From positions 34,041,396-34,105,395 of the forward strand of contig NC_063054.1 of the NCBI RefSeq assembly GCF_018812025.1: a stretch of 64,000 bases of DNA. The letters run 5' to 3'. Shown here piece by piece: positions 1 to 12,900 of the stretch (positions are counted from its first letter, which is position 1; every line of letters starts with the position of its first letter). Below the pieces are notes generated by a model that did not search any database, was not told the DNA's origin, and saw only the letters and a list, made by a program, of their open reading frames with translations. Source of the DNA: Megalobrama amblycephala. Its lineage: Eukaryota; Chordata; Actinopteri; Cypriniformes; Xenocyprididae. The translations under genes and the position numbers were made by a program.

Positions 1-309
1 ATTACTGTATTCACGGAGACAAGAGCCGTCGCTATTTTCATTTTTAAACACTTGCAGTCTGTATAATTTATAAACAACTTCATTCTTTATAAATCTCTCC
101 AACAGTGTAGCATTAGCCGTTAGCCACGGAGCATAGCCTCAAACTCATTCAGAATCAAATGTAAACATCCAAATAAATACAATACTCGCATAATCCGATG
201 TATGCATGCAGCATGCATGACGAACACTTTGTAAAGATCCATTTTGAGGGTTATATTAGCTGTGTAAACTTTGTTTATGCAATGATAGAGTCAAGAGCTC
301 GGGGGGGGG
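1..309 (+). mobile_element. TTAA-family element A (AGGTGCC...), partial copy
   Basis: This matches 12554-12860 nearly base for base (ttcacggagacaagag, cagtgtagcattagccgtta, gagagctcggg). It is the 3' half of the element whose intact copy is at 49363-50340. It is cut by the window edge on the left and by other repeat sequence on the right. Confidence 0.75.
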
Positions 310-373
310 GGACACGTCATGTCATTACAATAGGGAAGAAAAGACTATCACAACCTCCGTTTCATGCAGACTT

Positions 374-856
374 CAAAGGGTTAGTTAACCCAAAAAAAAA
401 AAAATAGATATATTTTTTTAATTCTCATTAATTACTCACCCCCATGCCGTTCCACACTCGTAAGACCTTCGTTCATCTTCGGAACGCAAAGTACGAGAAT
501 ACTTTTTGAGCACAAAAACAAAACAAAAATAACGACTTTATTCTTTATTTTCTCCCATGTCAGTCTCCTACGCAGTCGACATTGTGAACACAGTGCAGGC
601 TTCCATGTTTACGTCCGTTGTTTTGGCGAATAAAAAGTATTCTCGACGCTCCACTGTAGTCAAGTCTTTAGTACCTTTCCAGGCCTTGACAGTGGTGGTT
701 AAATTTGCTGTCTATGGTGTCAGACAGCTCTCAGATTTCATCAAAAATATCTTAATTTGCATTCTGAAGATGAAAAAAGTTCTTACGGGTTTGGAACGAC
801 ATGAGGATGAGTAATTAATGACAGACCTTTCATTTTTGAGAGAACTAACCCTTTAA
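374..856. mobile_element. MITE, AAAGGGTTAGTT family
   Basis: Inverted ends AAAGGGTTAGTT (374) and AACTAACCCTTTAA (843-856) enclose about 480 bp, including the subterminal attaattactcaccc / gatgagtaattaatgac pair. It is the same family as 8821-9326, 11294-11739 and the split copy at 12065-13544. It is non-autonomous, with no transposase. Confidence 0.8.
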
Positions 857-1138
857 GTCCAAATTGCTCCCACATCCCTTAATATATCGTTTCCTTACAT
901 TGTATTGAACACAATGTTGACAGTCTCTCTGACTTTGAAGAACGAAAATCAATTATGGCCATTTCAATAGAGCATTTCAAGTGCTCGACTGAATTAAAGC
1001 ACTTGATTTTGATTAGGTAACTTCACAGAGTGCTCGATTGGGAACAGACAATACGTGACCATCTCAGATCACGTCAATTCGGATGAAGGCACTCGACTTC
1101 AAAATTCGTGCTGTGAGTCATCACCAGAGGGAACTAAC

Positions 1139-1254
1139 CTTCCGCAGCTTTTCAATCTGCTTGTTACGCACAGCTGTGTTGTCGATGGCGAGCACGTCGA
1201 CAGATTCTTCCTTCTCCAGGCGGTACTTGTTGACCCCCACGATGACCTCAGAGC
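1139..1254 (-). CDS. mmut: mmut coding exon 7 (last one visible)
   Basis: The exon is 116 bp, from acceptor actatag|GCTCTG to donor CGGAAG|gttagt. It encodes [20 protein letters not shown], then [19 protein letters not shown], the linker toward the B12 domain. It leaves at a codon boundary. No further mmut exon is visible in bases 1-1138, which are mostly repeat. Confidence 0.95.
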
Positions 1255-4200
1255 CTATAGTGAGACAGAGACAGTGCGTGAGGGCATCAATAGGTGAGAC
1301 AAAATAATGAAGGGCAACACTAGATGCCTGGAGCTGAAATAAACCATCACAGCTTGGCAGATCTCTGTGCATGACCCTGTAGGTTCAGATCAGAGGGTGC
1401 AGATTTAATGGGCTCCTTTCACCTCATTATGAGGTGAGGATAATCAAACATATAGAAACGAAAGCTCACAGCAAGTGTTCTATTATCTTACAGCACATGA
1501 TCATTAAACACAAACCTAGAGGGCACATCTCTAGGGATATCATTGCAACTGTCTTGGGTAGCCAGGAATCAAGTGTAGTTTGAATCAGAATCAGATGGAG
1601 AATGACATTTATTGCCAATTATCCAGTGCGCAGATGAAAAAACAATAATTAAAATAAAATGGAGAAAAGTGAATAAAACATACATTTAAAAAAAAAAAAA
1701 ACACAATAGACAATATATACATGTACAAATATGTTATATATAATTATGCAGGGGAATGTGAATAAGAGAAAGGATATGTTAAATAAATATAAGTATAAAC
1801 GATTAGTATTGCACAAATGTATTTATTTCACAGAGGATGCAATAGTACATGTTACATGTTATTCAGGGCCTAAAGCACCCAGGAAAAGTGAGTGGGAGAA
1901 CCTGGAACTGATAAATAATACAATACTGAGTGTGAATACATGTAAAGTCTTATAGTGATTATCCTTACATTAGAGTTTTGTGGATTTTCATTCATGCGTA
2001 TTAGCTTGGAGGTCATCTACATACACTAGTGTACCCCTAAACAGTGTTATTTTAGTATAATTGAGATACTATTATAGTTTTTATTTATATTTTTAATAAT
2101 TTTATTTTTCTATTTTCATTTTTCATTTTAATTTTTAGTATTTAGTGTTTTTGCAATTTTATTAGTTTATTTTGTCTATAGATTTAAAATAATAATAATA
2201 ATAACAACAATAATAAATTGTCATATTTCAGTGAACCATTATTTTATTTCAAGTAATGAAAATGTTTTTATGGTTTTAGTTTTAATTTGTATTTAACTAT
2301 AACAACCCTGCTCCTAAAATTGCCATCAAAAGAATCATAAAAAATGATCACAGTTTCTACAAAAACATTAAGCAGCACAACTGCTTCAACATTGATAATA
2401 ATAAGAAATATTTCTTGAGCCGCAAATCAGCATATTAGAATGATTTCTGAAGGATCATGTGACACTGAAGACTGGAGTAATGATGCTGAAAATACAGCTT
2501 TGATCACAGGAATACATTACATTTTTAAAATATTTTAGTTTAGTTTAGTTTAATTACGGATAAAACTTGTCATGCTGTCATCTTGCTTTTATGACATGCT
2601 ATTGCATTGTGTTACAATACGTACTGTATTACATTAACACGGCCTCACCCTTTGTTGCGTGTTCTCGGGGGCAGGGTTTATGTAAATTTTAGGGTAGTGA
2701 TGTCACTAACCTGGAAAGAAGCTTGTTTGTTGTAGTTCTTAAAAAGCGATTTCTTTAAAAGAAAATATCTGCCTTTTCTTTGAACTTTGAGCGTTGTAAC
2801 TTTGCAGATGTTGTTTATGCTCAAACAGCAACATTACACACTAACTAAAGTTAAAAAAGTGAAATCATAAATCAACCACCCCTTTAATAAAGAAACAAAA
2901 AACCCTGAACAAGTGAAGTACATGACAGGACAGAAGATAACCAACAGGCTGGTCCACTCATGCATATTCCAGCACTCATGCACATGAGAAACATCCATCG
3001 AGGTCCCTCAAGATCAAAGCCTTGACTGTCTGGGGTCTGAACCGGTCTGAACAAATGCAGGGAGCTTCAAACATCTGCTGAAAACCCAATATGGGTTAGT
3101 TTCTGTTTGAAATGTTGTTCCTTGCATCTTCTGGGCAACTTCAGTGTGACTGTGAAATTCACTGATAACCAGAGCCAGACAGGGACATCAGAAGGTCATA
3201 CAGAAATGTTGGAAAACTAACTGAGTTTAGAGAGGGCTCCGGGTCCCTTCAGTAAATATTTACACAAAGATCACACTGAACATATTGGATTTAACCCTGT
3301 AAAGAAATGTATTTCAAGTAGTTCAGCCCAAGTACTGCTGTCATTAAATCAAAAGTAAAATGTTACTTTTTTTTTTAATTTAGCTTCTACCTCAAATTGT
3401 TATGGTAATGATATTATGTAGTAAATGAGAAAAATGCAAAATACCTTCTGCAGAAACTTCAAATTTCTCTCTCATTCTTGAGAGCAGTGTGAAAATAAGC
3501 TCTCATAAGATGGGTGTGTGGTTCATAGCAGGTGTAGCTAATGCTTCTATCACTTTATTAATGTGATCAATTATTTACAGACTTTCTGTACACCAGGAGT
3601 CCATCAGGACGCTTTAGAGTGGCTTCTTAAGTCTTTAGTGATAACTGTGTGGCATTCACCTAAAGAAATAATCGCTTGTGCAGCCACTAAAATGTCCAGC
3701 TGTGCTGCATAATTCCTTGGAGAAAGAGCCACTTGCAAAACACTACTTGATGTGAAGCAACATTCGATTAAAGACATCAAACTTCAAGCATCAGAATTTG
3801 AAATAGAAGCATGCATGTGAAAATGTTTCAATTTTAACATGTAGGCATTTGCAATGATGATCATTGCATGTACGTGTCATGCATGTTCAAAGACTGCCAC
3901 CTAGAGGCACTGTATTTATAAATCAGCAAAGCATAACGAGAAATGGGATTCAGTTAATGCATCACGCAACTTCTGCCAATAGCATTGTCAATATCGGAGA
4001 TCTCTGACTTAAAAACATTTAGACTACACAGACAGCATGATCAATTAAAAACAATCAATGTTAATATCTCTGCAGCGGCAGCTCTGGTTCACGTGCCAAA
4101 CAATGTGTATTGATCTGAGCATTATGAACATCTGTGTATAGAAATGTTTGTTCCATCTGTCACTGGAGCTCCACTGACGTCAGAGAAATGCACTTCAAAA

Positions 4201-5094
4201 ACAGCAGATGCCACAAGATTCAAAACAAAATGTTCACAATTTTTTCTACTAATGTCCAACGATTTACATGAATTCAGCTGTTTTTGTCTTTTTTTTCTCT
4301 GAAAATAATGAACTTATGAATCACGCTCAGTGTCATTTCACTCAGATCTCAAATTATGTATTTAACAGCATACTGTGGCGGAATTTTAATCATTCCTGGA
4401 AAAAAATGCCAAACTTCTTTGTTCTTTCTAATTATAATTTCATAGCTAGCATATTTATACATACTAAAAACACACACAATTAAACTACATTTTCACATTT
4501 TGCATGTTTTGGCAAAATAAGTGGTTTTGTTGTAAATCATGCACAATAAAATGTTTTGTTCATAAGTGATTTACCTCAAGTTTTGTTTGTTGTCTTCACA
4601 AATCGCATGTTGGAAATTACGTCACAACAAAGGAACAGTAGTATTTGTGTAAACACTGATATAAAAAAAAGCATATATATATATATATATGCACAATTTA
4701 TCACAAAAAAAAAAACGCACACGATTTGACAAAGGCTGAGACTGTTTTATGCGCAGCTTGTCAGAGCTGTACAGCTCTGTAATCAGTGGTAAACATTTCT
4801 CCATCTGAAAGCCAGAAGGTGCTCTTGCTCAGAAATTCCTAATTTTCCCTGCCGCAGAAGTAGATAACACTCATCATATCACTGGAGCTGAATAAACAGA
4901 AGATTGAAACGCCTTGATTGATTAAACATGACTAATAAACACACAACTGCCTTATTCTGTGTAAGAAGCCACATCATCTCACAGAACGATGCTCAACTGT
5001 CATTAAATAAATGTATTAAATGTTGCGTTTAAGTTAAATGTTATTTTTTGTATCATGCTATAAATCATGCAGCCCTAAATATTATATATGATAT

Positions 5095-5157
<63 letters not shown>

Positions 5158-6888
5158 TTTATGATTGTTTTTATCTTTTTCTAGACAGTATTGGCTTTAA
5201 AATCCAACAATTCATATTTTTCTAATTAGTATTTTTCTAGACTGAAAGTCTAGGGACATGGGTAAAACAAAATATATTTTTAAAAATAATATAATAAATC
5301 TAATCTAAAAATATATAAAAATAAATATACAATTTTCAACAAAATAAAATCATTTTATAAAGCCTGCAGAGAGCAATTTTTAGCCATTTCAAAGCAGAGC
5401 ATATTTCTGTGTATGTATTAACTTCAGAGATTTCCATTAATTTTTCAATTTCATTTTTTTCAATTTTCAGTGAAAAATATGAAAGTGCTATAAGTTGCCG
5501 CTTGACTTGAGCGTTTAAATTATTTCCAGGCAATTGTGTTTCAATGCCTTTTCAGAAATCTAATTTCTGAGCCTGTCAAACTGACAACCCTGATACCAAG
5601 TCACATTACCTTTGGCACAGGTTGTATTACTGCTATTGAGTTCAAAATGAACAAATGCCACCCCAAAACACACCCTATATTCAAAAACCTTCCCAGACAT
5701 TGCTGGTTTTTCATGGCAAGCATGTCAGTGCTTTTGAAAGCGATCTGTCAACAGAGTGCATTGACATAATCCGTTTAGAGGACGTGTGGTCTGGTTTAGA
5801 AAAGCCACAGTTTTTGCTTGACTGATTGATTGATTGATGTCTCCACAGCAGGCGAGAGGATTCTAGTGTGACATCTGCTTTAACACCCACTCACCTGTGA
5901 ATGCCTTCTTATCTATTTATGGCTATAGAAGAGGAGACATCAACTGAAATCCTCTCTGTAAATCCCAGAACCTTTCCCGTTGAAGTAACCCCTCTCAGAG
6001 TCAATCATCAGGTGCATCAATCACTTCCTGTAATGGTTACAATGTCATCGCTAACCTAACTTACTGCAGTGATGATGCTTTAATCAAGCAGAGTCAGTAT
6101 AGGAATGAGAAGCCTGTTGTTGAGAAATTAACTGGAGAAAATGTAACTGGCATCCAGTTTAAAAAAAAAAAAAAAGAGGCCATTGTCTTTCTGACAGAGG
6201 ATGCATCTGCATGTGAATTAGCTGGATGAGTTTAAAAATGTGGAATCCCATTCAAGTAGATTTAAGGTGTGCTTGTATTCCAATAGCTTACTCATTGCAA
6301 CCTTCTTGTATGAGTTGACTGGCCGAGGCCACTTGCTAATAGGCAAATCGGACATTTAGTTACAAGTCCTGGGTTGTAATCATGTATTCAGGCATGTGTA
6401 TATGAGTGTTTTGCTTTGGTACCTGAATCAATACGAGCTTGCCTGCGGGCAGCACATTCCTCAATGCGCAATTTGGGAATTCCCTCAGCCACAGCGCGAG
6501 CCATACCTCCCATGTCCTCAATCTCACGGATGAACTAAACAAGACACAATGAGAACAAAATTCATGTAAGCATACACAAATATCACAGATATTGCTAGCC
6601 CTTAAGCAATAAATCAGAGTGCTCAAAATAGGAATAACAGATTATTTTAAACAATGACTTATTTTTAAATTATTTATAATCATAAAATTATTTTTGTGAC
6701 AGATAACTGATATGGCTGTCATTAAACTATTACTATTATTATTACGAATATTATTATTATTATTATTACTAAGTAAATATGTAGTAACTATATTCATTTG
6801 AAATTATGCAGTAGGTGTACTACTACTGATAACAATAGTCATACAATACAACTTTATACATTTATTAATTAAAATGTATGAAGTCAAG

Positions 6889-6924
<36 letters not shown>

Positions 6925-7588
6925 CTTTATACAATACATATTGTTTTAAAATGAATGTTTATTTAATTTTTTATTTAATCAATTATGAATGCAATTAAAT
7001 TTAGCTGTGAAACAGTTATACAACAGCTCTACTTCATATAAAATTAAATATTGTTTTAATAAAACAGACTAATATTTATTTCTATCATCATTATAATTAA
7101 TCATTTATTATATTACTACCATTACTTAATATTATTATATACTTATTATTTAATATTAAAATATTAACAAATATTAACAAAATTTAATATTAATTTATGT
7201 AACATGTATAATAATAATATTATATTTGCCATTTAAGTCATTCATCAAATTATTTCTTTTGAATTTTATTATTTTAGTAATTATATTATTATTATTATTA
7301 TTATTATTATTTAATATATATTAATTTATGTAACATGTATAATAATAATATTATATTTGCCATTTAAGTCATTCATCAAATTATTTATTTTGAATTGTAT
7401 TATTTTAGTAATTACATTATTATTATTATTATTATTTAATAGATATTAATTTATGTAACATGTATAATAATAATAATATATTTGCCATTTAAGTCATTCA
7501 ACAAATTATTATTTTTTTAATTTTGTTATTTTAGTAACTATATTATTATTATTATTATTATTTAGTAGATATTAATTTATGTAACATG

Positions 7589-7635
<47 letters not shown>

Positions 7636-9937
7636 AACTGTACATATTTATAATAATATGTATGTGGCTTTATGATATCAGTTAGCCATAACAAAAATAT
7701 GTATCAGCCAAAATTTCTACATCCTGTGTGTGTTCATTATGTGCTTTTTAAGACGCATCAAGTGTTTAATTACAGATCTAGATATATTATGTAAAAACAA
7801 GTCGATTTTTCATTATGCAGACATATGAGGGGGAAAAATCCATTAACACAGATTATAATTAAATACACTTGTCACCACTGATTATGATGCACAACGCTAG
7901 ACATTAAAGAAGGTTTATCAAGGTAATAAAGATTTAAAATGAGCAGTTCTCTTTAGTACGAACATTGAGCGCAGAGTTGTACATATCATTGGTGAGGGAC
8001 TCCATCATGTAGGACCCACCCCAGGGGTCAGCCACCTTCGGGATGCCCGACTCCTCCTGGATGATGATCTGTGTATTGCGGGCGATGCGGGCGCTCTTGA
8101 CCGTGGGCAGGCCGAGAGCCTCGTCAAAAGAGTTAGTGTGCAGAGACTGTGTGCCGCCAAATACTGCAGCCATGGCTTCGATTACGGTACGGATCACATT
8201 GTTGTAAGGGTCCTGAAGGACAGACGGGGTTCAATTAATCATCAGACCCATCACATGTTAAAAATACAGCAGGATGTTTGACCAATCATATTACAAATAA
8301 CAACCCAAGCGTAACAACCCAGCACAACATAACAGAAATTGAAGACAAACAAATGACAAACTGTCACATACGTCCTGTCAAAGATGTGATTTAACACCAT
8401 TACGCTTTACTGCTCCACAGCTTATTTAATGAGCCGTTGTCCATAATTGTTCAAAGAGCAAGAGAATCAGTTCAGAAGCCGTGAATGAGCCTGCGGTCAC
8501 AGTACCTGCTCAGTGAGGGACCATCCAGATGTCTGACAGTGAGTTCTCAGCAGGAGGGATTTAGAGTTCTTGGGTTGGAACTTCTCTTTGATGAGTGTCG
8601 CCCACAGACGCCGTGCAGCTCTCAGCTTCGCTATTTCCATATAAAAATTCATGCCGATGCCCCAGAAGAATGACAGTCTAAAGAGATCATGCACAAAAAT
8701 AACAGTCCATGTCTTTCATAATCTATATAAAACCTTTAAAAAAACTAAACATATCAACTGCGCTATTCTTTATTATTATATCATCATCATCATCTTTATA
8801 ATCTATAATATAATTATTACTTAAAGGGTTAGTTCACCCAGAAATGAAATTTCTGTCATTAATTACTCACCATTACGTCCTTCCAAACCTGTAAGACCTT
8901 TGTTCATCTTCAGAACACAAATTAAGATATTTTTGATGAAATCCGAGAGGTATATGACTTGTCCACAGACAGCAATTTAACAAAAACTCTTTCAAAATGG
9001 TACTAAAGACATTGTTAAAAAGAAATGACTGCAGTGGTTCAACCTTAATGTTATGAAGCGACAAGAATACTTTTTGGGTGCAAAAACAAAACAAAAATAA
9101 TGACTTTATTCAACAATATCTTCACCTCATGAGCACCTTTAGTACCTTTCTGGGCCTTGAAAGTGGTGGTTAAATTGCTGTCTATGGAGGAGTCAGAGAG
9201 CTCTCGAATTTCATCAGAAATATCTTTTTTTTGGGGTTCCGAAGATGAACAAAGATCTTAAGGATGTGGAACGACATGAGGGTGAGTAATTAATGACAAA
9301 CATTTTGGGTGAACTAACCCTTTAAAAGTGAAAATGTTGTCATTACATACTCACCCTCAAGTTGTTCCAAACCTGTATGAGTTTCTTTCTTCAGTTGAAC
9401 ACAAAAGAAGATATTTTAAAGAAAGTTGGTAACCAGACAATTGGCGGTACCCATTGACTTCCATAGTAGGAAAAAAAATACCATGGAAGTCAATGGGTGC
9501 CGTCAACTGTTTGGTTTCCAACATTCTTCAAAATATCTTCTTTTGTGTTCAGTAGAAGAAAGAAACTCAAACAGGTTTGGAACAACATAAGGGTGACAAC
9601 ATTTTTATTTCAGGGTGAACTATCCCTTTAATATGCATTAAATAAAATGTATGGTAATGGAATTAATTAGAAATAATGTATTCATTTATACTATTAGCAA
9701 TAATAATAAAAACAATATTTATACAATCAACTTGATACATTTTATTAATTAATAAAAATGTATCAATTAAAACTGCATTAAAGAAACAGATAGATTAATT
9801 ATATGTATTTCTAATATTATTACTATTATAATGATTATATAATAATAATAATACATTTTATCATTAATGATTTTTTATCTTTTTGTTATTTTTTTATTTA
9901 ATATGCTTTATGTAATATATCATTTAACATGTTTATT

Positions 9938-9971
<34 letters not shown>

Positions 9972-12900
9972 TGTATACAATCAATACCATTTAATACATG
10001 TAATTAATAATTAATTACATTATTATTATTATTATGTATCAGTTATTTTATTATCATTATCGTCATCATTATTTAATAAGAATTGTGTAATATATTATTT
10101 AACATGTATTTATTATTATTTTATATTACTATTATTTTTAATAATAATAATTGTAGAATTGTAGAGAGACAAAAGGAAATGAATCTCAGAGTTAACCTGG
10201 GAGCAAACTCATCGATGGTGAGTCCAGCCTTTAGTCCGGTCCTGCAGTACTCCAGCCCATTGGCAATAGTGTAAGCCAACTCAAGGATGGCATCAGCACC
10301 AGCTTCCTGTATGTGGTATCCACTGATGGAAATGGAATTAAACTTGGGCATATTCTGTAAGAAGAAAATTCAATGTGTTACAAGGTGCAGAGGAGAGATA
10401 CCTCTGAATATTGATTCAACAAAGACTACATATGCTAGGATCACAAAATATCACAAAATAAAGCGTGTCTGGTCAGATAATATTTTCAGAAAAAAATATC
10501 AAAGAAATCAATCACAATTCAAAATGTAAATATTACAATGACAAGATCACCATCAGTTGGATTTTAAATGCTGAACATTCTATCAACATAAGACAATGGG
10601 AAAAAAAAACATTTAATCTTAATCTTCTTAAATGTAAGTTTGTAAAAAAAAAAAGGAGTTTTAAAGTTCATAGACAAAAAAGAAGCAATTAAAGAGAAGA
10701 AGCAATTATAGAAAATTGTGTAGAAGAAAAATAAAAAGAAGTATGGGGGATTTTATTTATCTCTGGACTGTAAAAAAAAAAAAAAAAAGAGAGAGCGAGA
10801 TTGAGAATGACATAAAAGTCATGTCACACAAGCCGTACCTTTGAAGTGTATGCGAAGATATCGGCGATGGCATGCATAGACGGCTCCGGAGGGAAAATGT
10901 AGGTGTTTCGCACCATGAACTCTTTGAGAATGTCGTTCTGGATTGTGCCGGTCAGCTTCTCCTTGGGCACACCTTGCTCTTCTCCGGTCACGATGAACAT
11001 GGCTAGAATGGGAATGACGGCTCCGTTCATTGTCATGGATACCGACATCCTCTCCAGCGGGATGCCGTCAAACAGCAGTTTGGTGTCCTCTACGGTGTCG
11101 ATAGCGACCCCTGCCATTCCCACATCACCATGAACTCTGGGATTATCCGAGTCATAACCTCTGTGCGTCGGAAGGTCAAAGGCCACAGAGAGGCCCTGCT
11201 GACCCGCTGCAAAGGGAATTTTTATCATTTTTTTTTGTCAACTAAACCCCTTTGACGTAAAATATTTATTTGAAGTCCACCTGTGATTTTAATTTAAAGG
11301 GTTAGTTTACCCAAAAATGAAAATTCTGTCATCATTTACTCACCCTCATGTAGTTCCAACCCTGTAAAACTTTTGTTCATCTTTAAAACACAAATGAAGA
11401 TGGTACTGCTGAGCTTCCGTTTACCATATTTGAGTCCTCTATGTATGTTCTCTGATCGAGGTTTATATGTGAATAAAAGCCTAAATTAAATCTGTTCATC
11501 ATATAAAGCAATCGAGTCTCCTCAGAAGAAACTGCTCAATTCATATGGATTTTTTTTCAATCTCTTTATGATGAACGTTTTGAAGCATCAGAGTTTTGTG
11601 TGAATAGACTGTCAATGGAGGGATTTCATTAAAAATATCTTTTATCATTTGTGTTTCAAAAAGTCTTATGGGTTTGGAAAGACATGAGAGTGAAAAATGT
11701 ATGATACAATTTTCATTTTTGGATTAATTATGCCTTTAATATTGCAAATTTTCAAGTAATTCAACAGCACATTCACAGTTCTCTGACAATTAATGGTCAC
11801 ATGAAATGCAGATAAACAAATAAAAGATATATACACAATATTCATATACATTTTTTAATATTTTTTTATTACAAAAATATATCTTTCTATATATATATCT
11901 TTTTAGTAAGTGTTTAATTTCATATTATCTATCAATATAAGTTTATTTAATATAAAATAAATTTTTTGTGTGTTTTAATTTGAATGTGGTATTTTAAATT
12001 TATTTTAATAATTTAATTTATGTATTTAACTAGACTGTTCATGTGAGTGAACTGATGTAGTTTTGAAAGCTTAGTTCACCCAAAAATGAAAATTCTGTCA
12101 TTAAAGGTGCCATCGAATTGAAAATTGAATTTACCTCAGCATAGTTAAATAACAAGAGTTCAGTACATGGAAAAGACATACATTGAGTTTCAAATACCAT
12201 TGTTTCTTCCTTCTTATATAAATCTCATTTGTTTAAAAGACCTCCGAAGAACAGGCGAATCTCAACATAACACAGTCTGTTACGTAATCATTAATATGTA
12301 CGCCCCCAATATTTGCATATGCCAGTTCATGTTCAAGGCATTAGACAAGAGCAGAACGTCTGGAGCTGCACAGCTGAATCATCAGACTAGGTAAGCAAGC
12401 AAGGACAACAGCGAAAAATGGCAGATGGAGCAATAATAGCTGACATGATCCATGATTACATGATATTTTTAGTGATATTTGTAAATTGTCTTTCTAAATG
12501 TTTCATTAACATGTTGCTAATGTACTGTTAAATGTGGTTAAAGTTACCATCGTTTCTTACTGTATTCACGGAGACAAGACTGTCGCTATTTTCATTTTTA
12601 AACACTTGCAGTCTGTATAATTCATAAACACAACTTCATTCTTTATAAATCTCTCCAACAGTGTAGCATTAGCCGTTAGCCACAGAGCATAGCCTCAAAC
12701 TCATTCAGAATCAAATGTAAACATCCAAATAAATACAATACTCACATAATCCGATGTATGCATGCAGTATGCATGACGAACACTTTGTAAAGATCCATTT
12801 TGAGGGTTATATTAGCTGTGTGAACTTTGTTTATGCAGTGATAGAGTCGAGAGCTCGGGAGGGGGTGGAGAGCGCGAGCATTTAAAGGGGCCGCAGCCCG

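Larger units (their letters stand above)
1255..6422 (-). other. mmut intron 6 (5.2 kb)
   Basis: This lies between coding exons 7 and 6. It holds an A-rich tract at about 1690, a fragment of the family-R repeat (2330-2545) and a (TA)n run at 5096-5155. I see no exon-like or RNA-gene signal in the remainder (2.6-5.0 and 5.2-6.4 kb). Confidence 0.6.

Noticed and set aside
7950..7963. Alternative donor GTTC|gtacta for mmut exon 5
   Set aside because: It would leave one base over and put exon 6 in a frame that reads CTT CAT CCG TGA. The donor four bases upstream keeps the conserved protein.
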